NCBI GenBank assembly: GCA_964012875.1
Contig: CAXGUU010000215.1
Span: 1-5,723, forward strand
DNA from: CAXGUU01 sp964012875
GTDB taxonomy: Bacteria; Pseudomonadota; Gammaproteobacteria; Ga0077536
Reading direction: 5' to 3'
Length of the DNA: 5,723 nucleotides
Shown: positions 1 to 5,723 of the stretch, piece after piece
Position numbering within the stretch: the stretch's first letter is position 1
How the letters are laid out: each line of letters begins with the position of its first letter
Position numbers and translations under genes: made by a program
The notes under the pieces: generated by a model
Databases searched by the model: none
Told to the model about the DNA's origin: nothing
The model's input: only the letters and a program-made list of their open reading frames with translations

Positions 1-440
1 CCGATACCCGTCACGGCGATACCGGACGCGAGCCCGCGACGCAGTAAGAACCAGCGTTGAACGGAGCCTATTGAGGGCACATACACAAAGCCGAGGCCGA
101 GCCCGAGCCCAACGCTGAACCAAATCGTCACGCCAGCTAAGGAATCAGCGGCTGCAGCTCGCCAGAGGCCGAAAATCATCGTCAATGCTCCTGCAGCAAC
201 GACCGGCCGCGGGCCAATCTTGTCTGATAGCGGGCCGCTGAAAGCGCCACTAATGAAAAGTAGCCCGGCTGCGTACGAAAACACGGCGGCGACTTCGGCG
301 CGGTTAGCCATGAATTCGCTTTCGAGCGAAACAAAAAAGGCGCCGTATGCGTAGGTACAACCGAAGCCGGCAAAGAGTATGGCGAAGGTGGCAGCAACCA
401 CGTACCAGCCGCGAAAAAGCCTACCTTGCCTGACTACCAT
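1..440 (-). CDS. MFS transporter, N-terminal part (cut by left window edge)
   Basis: Inner-membrane major facilitator superfamily transporter; 146 complete codons are visible and the C-terminal two thirds lie outside the window. After a short cytoplasmic start (MVVRQGRLFRGW), hydrophobic segments fall at about residues 12-36, 48-68, 79-98 and 102-122. Between the second and third sits the MFS motif A, GPLSDKIGPRP (residues 69-79), with the expected Gly, Asp and Gly. The GWYVV opening, the SRAEVA-like ANRAEVA stretch (45-51) and RRGLASGIAVTGIG (134 onward) resemble the monocarboxylate-transporter/oxalate-formate-antiporter-like branch, which moves organic anions; the substrate cannot be read from this fragment. 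The ATG at 440 is the only reasonable start: the next upstream in-frame start-like codons are blocked by a TAA. It begins 7 nt after the phosphodiesterase stop, with no clear Shine-Dalgarno, so translational coupling in one operon is likely. Family assignment is firm; the subfamily is a guess. Confidence 0.88.
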   Translation of the reverse strand, partial: MVVRQGRLFRGWYVVAATFAILFAGFGCTYAYGAFFVSLESEFMANRAEVAAVFSYAAGLLFISGAFSGPLSDKIGPRPVVAAGALTMIFGLWRAAAADSLAGVTIWFSVGLGLGLGFVYVPSIGSVQRWFLLRRGLASGIAVTGI

Positions 441-447
441 CGCGGCA

Positions 448-1641
448 TCAGCTATGCGAGGTGATTAAGGGTACGATTTGCTCCGCACGCGACAGACCGC
501 CATGGACGCCGAGCAAACGCATGTCGCGCTCGCCGGCGACAAGGTCGCGCAAGGTATAGCGGTCACGCATCATCAACACGTAGTCGCCCACGCGAGCGGG
601 CAACTCCGGATGGGCGGGACCGGGGCCAAACCAGCCGTCGTTGATGAGGGCTTCTGATGGCTGTATTTCGATGGCGTGACCCAGTTCGCTTTCGATGTAA
701 TGCTCAAACGCCTTGACGCAACTGGACCGCACATAGGCGTAGGCGCTGCGTGGTTCTCCACACAGGGGCAGGGTCAGCATGGTTTGCAGTTCGGGATGAT
801 TTTCAATGTCAATACGTTCATTCGCACCACTGTCGATGAAGCCGTGATCGGCTGTGATCAGCAGCAAGGTGTCATGTGCGCGAGCGATATCGAGCAGCGG
901 TGCCAATGCCGCGTCGAGCGATTGATAGTGATCGGCAACCTGTGTGCTGGAAGGGCCGGCGAGATGTGCTGTCGTATCCAGCTCGGGCCAGTAGGCATAA
1001 AGGAATTCAGACTCAGTCTGACCCTTGCAAAAGCTTTCAATTCGCGCGCAGAAATCTTCCAGAGAGCCGTAGCCCCGGCGGTCGGAACCGGTGCCAAGCA
1101 GGCGACTGAAATCTGAATCCGCCAGGTGTGCGGGTTGCAGCATCTGTGAGCGGCAGGCGATGCGGGCGCCGAAACCGGGCGCGTCCACAACCTGGTCAAG
1201 GCTGGCGCCGGTGGCTGACAACGGCTCTCGCCCAAAGCGCGTAATGAATGGCAACACGGCGGCGACCGTACCGAGCTGGCGAAAGTGCATGAACCAACCG
1301 GTTAGACCATGTTGCTGTGGTGCCAGCCCGCTCATGAAAGTAGTCACGGCACTCGCCGTGGTCGGCGGGTAAACTGAGGTCAGGGTGGCGGTTTGAGCCC
1401 GGCGCAGGGTGCTGTCCTGGCCGACGTGCGCGAGGAGTTCGTCACCAAGACCATCGACAACAACGAGCGCGATCCGTCTGGCCCGGGCGAATGTGTCTGC
1501 ACTGAGTTTGCGGCACGGCGCGTAGGCAAAACGATCCTCGTCAAGGCCGAAACGCTGACCGATCGACGTCATCAGATTGACGATGGAACCGCCGTCATAA
1601 TCCGGTCGGGTGGCGGTCAGGTCATGGTCGATGCCCCGCAT
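448..1641 (-). CDS. Alkaline phosphatase superfamily protein (type I phosphodiesterase / nucleotide pyrophosphatase-like)
   Basis: A 397-residue metal-dependent phosphohydrolase of the alkaline phosphatase superfamily, close to the type I phosphodiesterase/nucleotide pyrophosphatase family. Visible two-metal-site elements in order: Asp63 in LVVVDGLGD; the nucleophile region SVYPPTTASA, with Thr94 or Thr95 as candidate nucleophile (Thr95 fits best when spaced from the downstream MSG); Asp222 and His226 in PELDTTAH; Asp265-His266 in ITADHGF; and His380 in VHGGLS. All expected metal ligands appear present, so the enzyme should be active. No signal peptide or membrane segment is seen, so a cytoplasmic location is inferred. 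The substrate is unknown; nucleotide or other phosphodiester and phosphonate substrates are all possible. I chose ATG 1641 because an AGGCGG-like ribosome site lies about 11 nt upstream and the protein then starts just before the conserved-looking PDYDGGSIVNL. A TTG at 1689 would overlap selO by 28 nt. It lies 20 nt after selO and 7 nt before the MFS gene. Confidence 0.87.
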   Translation of the reverse strand: MRGIDHDLTATRPDYDGGSIVNLMTSIGQRFGLDEDRFAYAPCRKLSADTFARARRIALVVVDGLGDELLAHVGQDSTLRRAQTATLTSVYPPTTASAVTTFMSGLAPQQHGLTGWFMHFRQLGTVAAVLPFITRFGREPLSATGASLDQVVDAPGFGARIACRSQMLQPAHLADSDFSRLLGTGSDRRGYGSLEDFCARIESFCKGQTESEFLYAYWPELDTTAHLAGPSSTQVADHYQSLDAALAPLLDIARAHDTLLLITADHGFIDSGANERIDIENHPELQTMLTLPLCGEPRSAYAYVRSSCVKAFEHYIESELGHAIEIQPSEALINDGWFGPGPAHPELPARVGDYVLMMRDRYTLRDLVAGERDMRLLGVHGGLSRAEQIVPLITSHS

Positions 1642-1661
1642 GCAGAACGTGCCCGCCTGTT

Positions 1662-3290
1662 TCAGGAACTGCAGGACAGCATCGAGCAACCGGCCCGATG
1701 GCGCGCCCAGTCCGGGCGGCGTGCCGCGTACACATCGTGTTCGGGCTGATCGTGATAGGGCTTGCGCAATACATCGAGCAGTGTGTTCACGCGCTCGAAA
1801 TTGCCTTGTTCGGTATCGTCTATCGCGAGCTGTGCGATGTAGTTGCGCAGTATGTAGCGCGGATTGACCGCATGCATGTGCTCGCGTCGGTCTGTCGGAT
1901 CGAGGCTCTCCGAAGCACTTCGATCTTTGTACGTCGCAAGCCAGCTGCTGAGTCGCTGGCGGTAGTCTTCGGTCAGCTGTGCCTCGACGTAGTACGCGGG
2001 TTGTAGTTCCGTCGGTACGCTGCCCGACGCCTCGAGGTGGTTGATATCCAGGTCGCCGAGACCACGATAGAAAAGTGTCATGTCTGTTTCGACGGCTGCC
2101 AGTAATTGCAGTAAATCATTGATCAGCGTTTGGTCACGATGGCCGTTGAAATGACTCAGTCCCAGCTTCGCCATCATCATGTCCTGCCGCGCCCCTGCAT
2201 AGGACTCCCGGTAGCCTTCCAGCGCGGCCTCGAGCGGCGCGGCGTCTTCGATGAGTGGATAAATGGCATTTGCCAGTTGCACGAGATTCCACAGCGCAAT
2301 ATCCGGCTGGTGACCGAAGCGATAACGACGTCCCTGGGCATCCGTAGTATTCGGCGTCCAGTCGGGGTCAAAGTTTTCGAGCCAGCCGTAAGGGCCGTAG
2401 TCGATGGTCAGACCGAGGATCGACATGTTGTCAGTATTCATGACGCCATGCACGAAACCGACGCGCATCCACTCAACAATCATGACAGCGGTCAGGCGGC
2501 ACACTTCGGTGAACCATTCAACGTAAGTCGGTCGCTTTTCCGCCACCGTCGCTGACGGATTCAGAGCAAGTTCGGGGAAATCGGTGGCAATTGTATAATC
2601 AACGAAGCGCTCTAGGAGCTCCTGCTCCTGGCGCGCAGCGAGAATCTGAAAATGACCGAAGCGGGTAAATGAGGGTGCGACGCGGCAGACGACTGCGCCC
2701 GGTTCGTTCTTCGGATTACCGTCATACAGGATATCGCGCATAACCTGCTCACCTGTCAGCATCAGCGACAGCGCGCGCGTTGTGGGCACACCGAGATGGA
2801 ACATGGCCTCACTGCACAGATATTCCCGCAACGATGAACGCAACACGGCCAAACCGTCTGCCGTCCGGGAATAGGGCGTGGGGCCGGCACCCTTCAGTTG
2901 CAGCGCCCAACGTTGACCGGCGCGGTTGAGGATTTCGCCGAGGTTAATCGCCCGACCGTCGCCGAGCTGGCCAGCCCAGTTGCCGAATTGGTGGCCACCG
3001 TAGCAGGTGGCGTAGGACACCATACCTGGTACCTGTCGGTTACCGGCGAACACTTGTGTAAACAGGTCGCTTTCGCACGCGTCAGCGTCGAGGTCGAGCA
3101 GTTCAGCGACTTCGCGCGCATAAGACACCAGCGTCGGTGCTACAACGGGTGTCGGATTCACCCTTGAATAACAGGCATTTGTGACCTGGCGGCGGTGATT
3201 TTCTTCAATTGGATCGCCGGGCAGCGCATCGACAAACCGGTTGTCAAAATTCAGGGTTTCAAGCCCCAGTTGCGGGTGGGCGGCAGCCAT
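1662..3290 (-). CDS. selO: SelO protein adenylyltransferase (YdiU / UPF0061 family)
   Basis: SelO is a pseudokinase-fold enzyme that transfers AMP from ATP to Ser, Thr or Tyr of target proteins, and in E. coli it responds to oxidative stress through S-glutathionylation control. The product here is 542 residues, within the range of the longer bacterial members. Signature segments: LNFDNRF near the N-terminus (13-19), CYGGHQFGNWAGQLGDGRA (96-114), the ATP-binding lysine in LKGAGPTPYSR (Lys133), the helix Glu in REYLCSEAM (Glu161), and HGVMNTDNMS, whose Asp287-Asn288 together with Asp297 (IDYGPYG) form the catalytic and metal site; the nine-residue Asn-Asp spacing matches E. coli SelO. The protein ends GCSMLSCSS, the conserved C-terminus where animal SelO carries selenocysteine; here it is Cys540. 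A GTG at 3320 gives 10 more residues, but a possible -10 box abuts it and homology begins after Met 3290, so ATG 3290 is preferred. No strong ribosome site is visible. First gene of the probable operon. Confidence 0.95.
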   Translation of the reverse strand: MAAAHPQLGLETLNFDNRFVDALPGDPIEENHRRQVTNACYSRVNPTPVVAPTLVSYAREVAELLDLDADACESDLFTQVFAGNRQVPGMVSYATCYGGHQFGNWAGQLGDGRAINLGEILNRAGQRWALQLKGAGPTPYSRTADGLAVLRSSLREYLCSEAMFHLGVPTTRALSLMLTGEQVMRDILYDGNPKNEPGAVVCRVAPSFTRFGHFQILAARQEQELLERFVDYTIATDFPELALNPSATVAEKRPTYVEWFTEVCRLTAVMIVEWMRVGFVHGVMNTDNMSILGLTIDYGPYGWLENFDPDWTPNTTDAQGRRYRFGHQPDIALWNLVQLANAIYPLIEDAAPLEAALEGYRESYAGARQDMMMAKLGLSHFNGHRDQTLINDLLQLLAAVETDMTLFYRGLGDLDINHLEASGSVPTELQPAYYVEAQLTEDYRQRLSSWLATYKDRSASESLDPTDRREHMHAVNPRYILRNYIAQLAIDDTEQGNFERVNTLLDVLRKPYHDQPEHDVYAARRPDWARHRAGCSMLSCSS

Positions 3291-3320
3291 AGGCAAGGTC
3301 GTTCGGAAGGGCGGTGTCAC

Positions 3321-3326
3321 ATTTTA
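3321..3326 (-). promoter_or_regulatory. Possible -10 box for the selO operon
   Basis: On the minus strand the hexamer TAAAAT (five of six matches to TATAAT) lies 30 nt upstream of the selO ATG at 3290. Transcription from it would begin near 3314, giving a leader of about 24 nt and excluding the alternative GTG start at 3320. No hexamer resembling TTGACA is found at 16-18 nt spacing, so it would need an activator or may be chance. Confidence 0.25.
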
Positions 3327-3380
3327 GCCGATAGGGGCGTCACGGTACTGGTAGCCACGGGCGCCGCCCGCGACCGTCAT

Positions 3381-3393
3381 ATCGTGTCACGAT
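3381..3393. promoter_or_regulatory. 13-bp perfect dyad upstream of selO (possible operator)
   Basis: The sequence ATCGTG-T-CACGAT is a perfect 6-bp inverted repeat around one central base. It lies about 90 nt upstream of the selO ATG and 55 nt upstream of the possible -10 box. Its size and symmetry would suit a dimeric regulator binding site, but its stem is too short and it has no T-run, so it is not a terminator. No second copy is seen in the window. Function is inferred only from symmetry and position. Confidence 0.25.
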
Positions 3394-3432
3394 TATTGCT
3401 CAACATGACAATCGATACATCTCATTCTCTGA

Positions 3433-3661
3433 ACGAATCCAGCAGCGCAGGACGTCGGTCGATTCCTGCACGCGCGCGAGCTTCATCGCGTTCGAATATG
3501 GTGAACGCATGACGCGTACTGATCTGGGCGTGGACAATGAGTTTTTCGTGGCACTGGGGGCCCATTTTGACAAAACTCAGATTGTTGAGGTGACCGCGGG
3601 GATCGCAATGGAGAACTATCGCAGCAAATTCAACAACGCCTTGGGGTTACCTCCCAGGGTT
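3433..3661 (+). pseudogene. Carboxymuconolactone decarboxylase / AhpD-like gene remnant (3' part)
   Basis: In the plus-strand frame running through 3485-3661 one reads IAFEYGERMT, then FFVALGAHFDKTQIVEVT, then IAMENYRSKFNNALGLPP. This is the pattern of the C-terminal half of carboxymuconolactone decarboxylase (CMD)/AhpD-like proteins: a helix ending in YAE-x-(L/M)T, then F-x-x-L-x-x-HF, IVELT and N-x-x-x-(R/K)FN-x-ALG. Just upstream the neighbouring frame reads GRFLHAREL (3457-3483). Removing one base near 3482-3484 would join them as LHARELIAFEYGERMT, which fits the family, so a 1-nt insertion is likely. A TGA at 3430 in that upstream frame and lack of room before selO mean the N-terminal half, including the CxxC-type region, is gone. 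The only in-frame ATG (3509) lies within the conserved helix. The similarity ends over the last codons of the convergent DUF364 gene. Family call is from pattern recognition alone; a diverged but intact short protein is less likely. Confidence 0.6.
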
Positions 3662-4546
3662 TTTGCGTGCTGCCTCAGAAATGAGTGTTTCGAATCCGGG
3701 GTAATCACTCGGCGTGATCACCGTCTTGCGCGAGACATCACCAAGGCGCCCGCCCGCCGCGAGAACGTCATGGGCAGCGAACCCGTCTGCAATGGCGGTA
3801 CCGGCCAACGACACGACGCCGCGTTCGAAAAAATCGTCAGGGAAACAACCCACAGTGGGTCCGAGCAGGACGATGTCGGCGCCCCGCGGGCACGCCGCCA
3901 GCGTTTGTTCGAGCGAATGATTGATGAGAGTTGACCCAGTGCAGACGACCTTGGAGCAGGGATTCAGGACCGCCGGGTCGAGCGAGATCACTAGGTTTTC
4001 CGCGTTCTGCACCATGTGCGGTTTTTTTTCGACGATTCTGACCGGCAGCTTTCGTGCGCGCGCCTGGCGTACAAGCGGCGGAAAATTTCCAACCATGCCG
4101 AGAATGTCAGTATCATCGAACCTCAGCCCGCCGAAGGCGTTTGTTGCATCAGGGGGTGAAAAACCGGCACGCTCGAAGAGCGCCGCAGTGCAGGCGTTAA
4201 GAGCCGCCGTACCGAGCGAACGTTCAGCATCCGAGTCGCTTAACAGGAAATCTAGAATCTCAGCGACCGGCGCATCGTCCAGACAGAGCGATTGTCCGCG
4301 GTCCGGCAGGGATTTCTGATCACCCCCCAGCCACGCGTAATAGAGTCCTGCAGCGCCACATTCGAGGGTCAGCAGGCCGAATTCGGCGTCGCGCGAGGCC
4401 GACGGCGTCGGGTCGACCAGCAGGCTGCGCGCGATGCGTAGCGGGCCGAGCACTTCGAGCGCTCGCAGTGCCCGCTGACGCAGTACTTGGTAGAGGTCGG
4501 TTTGCTGGGTGCTCACGGCGGAGGTTCGTAAATGAGGAGGGCGCAC
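3647..4546 (-). CDS. DUF4213/DUF364 protein (putative heavy-metal chelation family)
   Basis: A protein of up to 299 residues matching the two-part DUF4213-DUF364 architecture. The N-terminal part (about 20-130) includes the conserved RSLGTAALNACTAALF stretch (109-124). The C-terminal Rossmann-like DUF364 part shows DILGMVGNFPPLV (147-159), VRIVEKKP (169-176), VVCTGSTLINHSLEQTL (200-216) and LLGPTVGCFPDDFFERGV (227-244). The first crystal structure in the DUF364 family suggested a role in heavy-metal chelation from its active-site cleft; the biochemical reaction is unproven. There is no signal peptide, so it should be cytoplasmic. Two GTG starts are possible, at 4546 and at 4516 (289 residues); neither has a good ribosome site, so the N-terminus is uncertain and the longer form is given. 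The gene is divergent from the PQQ dehydrogenase, 85 nt between start codons, and its 3' end meets the CMD remnant convergently. A metal-supply role for the dehydrogenase is inference from position. Confidence 0.85.
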   Translation of the reverse strand: MRPPHLRTSAVSTQQTDLYQVLRQRALRALEVLGPLRIARSLLVDPTPSASRDAEFGLLTLECGAAGLYYAWLGGDQKSLPDRGQSLCLDDAPVAEILDFLLSDSDAERSLGTAALNACTAALFERAGFSPPDATNAFGGLRFDDTDILGMVGNFPPLVRQARARKLPVRIVEKKPHMVQNAENLVISLDPAVLNPCSKVVCTGSTLINHSLEQTLAACPRGADIVLLGPTVGCFPDDFFERGVVSLAGTAIADGFAAHDVLAAGGRLGDVSRKTVITPSDYPGFETLISEAARKNPGR

Positions 4547-4564
4547 ACCTGGGTGCGGATTTGT

Positions 4565-4576
4565 TTAGAATCCTAA
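4565..4576 (+). promoter_or_regulatory. Possible -10 box / short dyad in the divergent promoter region
   Basis: The 85-nt gap between the divergent DUF364 and PQQ-dehydrogenase genes contains TAGAAT at 4566-4571, a five-of-six match to the -10 consensus on the plus strand. It would give a leader of about 55 nt before the dehydrogenase ATG. No convincing -35 is visible. The same spot forms a short inverted repeat, TTAG-AATC-CTAA, so it could instead be a regulator half-site pair serving both genes. Confidence 0.3.
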
Positions 4577-4614
4577 CCCATCTGCACGGCAGCATGGCCG
4601 CCAGGGACAAGTTC

Positions 4615-4622
4615 AAGGGGAG
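4615..4622 (+). promoter_or_regulatory. Ribosome binding site of the PQQ dehydrogenase
   Basis: AAGGGGAG lies with its GGAG ending 9 nt before the ATG at 4632. It is the best Shine-Dalgarno-like site at any start in the window and fixes the dehydrogenase start just ahead of its signal peptide. Confidence 0.6.
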
Positions 4623-4631
4623 AACAACGAA

Positions 4632-5723
4632 ATGAAACGAAGCATTGCATGGTTTTGTACGGGCGTTCTGATCGCGGCTGTACAAGCGACATCCGCTGAA
4701 ACCGTCGTCAACGACGAAACGCTGTCAGTAGTCGGCGACGGCAGCAACTGGGCGGCTTACGGCCGCAATTACAGCGAGCAACGCTACAGCCCGCTCAAGC
4801 AAATCAATACCGAGACAGTGTCGGGGCTTGGCGTCGAATGGTTTTTGGATTTGCCAGAAGATCGCATGCTGCTGGCAACGCCGCTGGTGGTTGATGGCGT
4901 CATCTACTTCACAGGCAGTTTTTCGAAAACGCGCGCAGTTGATGCTAAAACCGGCAAGCTCCTGTGGGAATACGACCCGGAATCGGTCAAGCATGCCGGC
5001 GATCGTTTGCGCATCATGTGGGATCAGAACAAGGGGCCGGCTTTCTGGAACGGCAAGGTCATCATCTCTACCATCGATGGCCGCCTGGTCGGGCTTGACG
5101 CCAAGACGGGTGAAAAAATCTGGGAAACCATGACCATTGACCCGCGGCGTGCGTACTACATTACAGGTGCGCCGAAGGTGTTCAAGGGCAAGGTGATCAT
5201 CGGCAATGGCGGTACTGAACAGGAGGCCGCTCGTGGCTACGTCACCGCGTATAACGCCGATACAGGCGAACAGGAATGGCGCTTCTGGGTGGTGCCCGGC
5301 AACCCGGCTGACGGCTTTGAGAACAAGGCCATGGAGATGGCTGCTGAGACCTGGACGGGAGAATGGTGGGAGCACGGTGGTGGCGGTAATACATGGAACG
5401 GTATCACCTACGATCCGGAATTCGACCAGGTTTTGATCGGGACTGGTAATGGCTCCCCATGGAACCGGAAGATTCGTTCACCAGATGGCGGTGACAATCT
5501 CTTCCTGTGTTCGATCGTCGCCCTGGATGCGGACACCGGCGAATATAAATGGCATTACCAGACGGTGCCCGGCGAAACCTGGGACTACAACTCCAACATG
5601 GACATTGTGCTCGTCGACCTGAAATTCAACGAGCAGACCGTGAAGGCCCTCATGCACGCACCGAAGAACGGTTTCTTCTACGTGCTCAATCGGGAAAACG
5701 GTGAACTGCTGTCGGCGGAGAAA
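4632..5723 (+). CDS. PQQ-dependent alcohol dehydrogenase, methanol/ethanol family (cut by right window edge)
   Basis: Periplasmic quinoprotein that oxidises an alcohol with pyrroloquinoline quinone and passes electrons to a cytochrome c; 364 codons are visible and the frame is open at the edge. Residues 1-22 form a signal peptide (MKRS, hydrophobic core, ATSA cleavage). Propeller blades follow with repeated DAKTGKLLWEY-like motifs (104-115, 156-165, 299-309). Active-site elements: GNGGTE with metal ligand Glu196, GGGNTW with the likely PQQ-stacking Trp255, GTGNGSPWNRK with metal ligand Asn273, WDYN with catalytic Asp318, and APKNGFFYVLNR with Lys345. Two departures are clear: the usual CCDVVNRG disulfide segment is replaced by LRIMWDQNKG (126-135), with no adjacent cysteines, and Asn320 sits where lanthanide-type enzymes carry Asp. 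NPADGFEN, RSPDGGDNLFL and the WDYN-MD stretch recall quinohemoprotein (type II) ethanol dehydrogenases, but whether a C-terminal cytochrome domain exists cannot be seen. The alcohol substrate is unknown. Confidence 0.93.
   Translation, partial: MKRSIAWFCTGVLIAAVQATSAETVVNDETLSVVGDGSNWAAYGRNYSEQRYSPLKQINTETVSGLGVEWFLDLPEDRMLLATPLVVDGVIYFTGSFSKTRAVDAKTGKLLWEYDPESVKHAGDRLRIMWDQNKGPAFWNGKVIISTIDGRLVGLDAKTGEKIWETMTIDPRRAYYITGAPKVFKGKVIIGNGGTEQEAARGYVTAYNADTGEQEWRFWVVPGNPADGFENKAMEMAAETWTGEWWEHGGGGNTWNGITYDPEFDQVLIGTGNGSPWNRKIRSPDGGDNLFLCSIVALDADTGEYKWHYQTVPGETWDYNSNMDIVLVDLKFNEQTVKALMHAPKNGFFYVLNRENGELLSAEK

Noticed and set aside
1642..1689. TTG start at 1689 for the phosphodiesterase (413 residues)
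   Set aside because: It would overlap selO by 28 nt and add residues with no family match; ATG 1641 has a plausible ribosome site and leaves a 20-nt gap.
676..3167. Several plus-strand open frames opposite the phosphodiesterase and selO
   Set aside because: They are antisense to strongly supported genes, show no recognisable motif, and lack ribosome sites; they follow from the GC-rich codon pattern.
3291..3320. GTG start at 3320 for selO
   Set aside because: It lies directly against the possible -10 box TAAAAT, has no ribosome site, and adds residues upstream of where SelO similarity begins.
3358..3370. Hairpin CGGGC-GCC-GCCCG as a terminator
   Set aside because: The 5-bp stem with a 3-nt loop has no following T-run on either strand and lies upstream of selO, not at a gene end in the reading direction.
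3509..3934. Plus-strand open frame of 141 codons treated as an intact gene
   Set aside because: Only the first part (to about 3661) looks like a CMD protein, and it starts inside a conserved helix. The rest is antisense to the well-supported DUF364 gene and has low-complexity, Arg-rich shadow composition.
4021..4028. Run of eight T as part of a terminator
   Set aside because: It lies inside the DUF364 coding region, where the opposite strand encodes the conserved VEKKPH stretch, and no stem precedes it.
4725..5375. Minus-strand open frame of 216 codons opposite the PQQ dehydrogenase
   Set aside because: It is antisense to an unmistakable quinoprotein with signal peptide, blade repeats and active-site motifs, and shows no domain of its own.

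Overview
The window looks like chromosomal DNA of a moderately GC-rich proteobacterium. A gammaproteobacterium is likely, judging from the SelO, MFS and PQQ-dehydrogenase sequence types, but there is no marker gene to settle the taxonomy. I see no RNA gene, insertion sequence, CRISPR array or phage gene. It holds five real protein genes, two of them cut by the window edges, and one gene remnant.

Layout from left to right. (a) 1-3290, minus strand: a tightly packed three-gene block read as selO, then an alkaline-phosphatase-superfamily phosphodiesterase, then an MFS transporter that runs off the left edge. The gaps are only 20 and 7 nt, so one transcript is likely. (b) 3291-3646: a gene-poor gap of about 350 nt. 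It holds the probable selO leader, a 13-bp perfect dyad, and on the plus strand the 3' part of a carboxymuconolactone decarboxylase/AhpD-like gene that appears truncated and frameshifted. (c) 3647-4546, minus strand: a DUF4213/DUF364 protein, a family proposed to chelate heavy metals. (d) 4547-4631: a short divergent intergenic region. (e) 4632-5723, plus strand: the N-terminal 364 residues of a secreted PQQ-dependent alcohol dehydrogenase of the methanol/ethanol family, cut by the right edge.

How they may work together. The PQQ dehydrogenase would oxidise an alcohol in the periplasm using PQQ and a bound metal. The divergent DUF364 protein is a candidate metal-handling partner, by inference from position only. 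SelO is a redox-linked protein AMPylase in the cytoplasm. Its co-transcription with a phosphodiesterase and a small-molecule exporter or importer has no obvious pathway logic and may be simple clustering.

The most notable points are the dehydrogenase's altered active site (no vicinal Cys-Cys, and Asn at the position that discriminates lanthanide from calcium enzymes), its pairing with DUF364, and the decayed CMD gene. None of these proves a new system; the dehydrogenase/DUF364 pair is the best lead.
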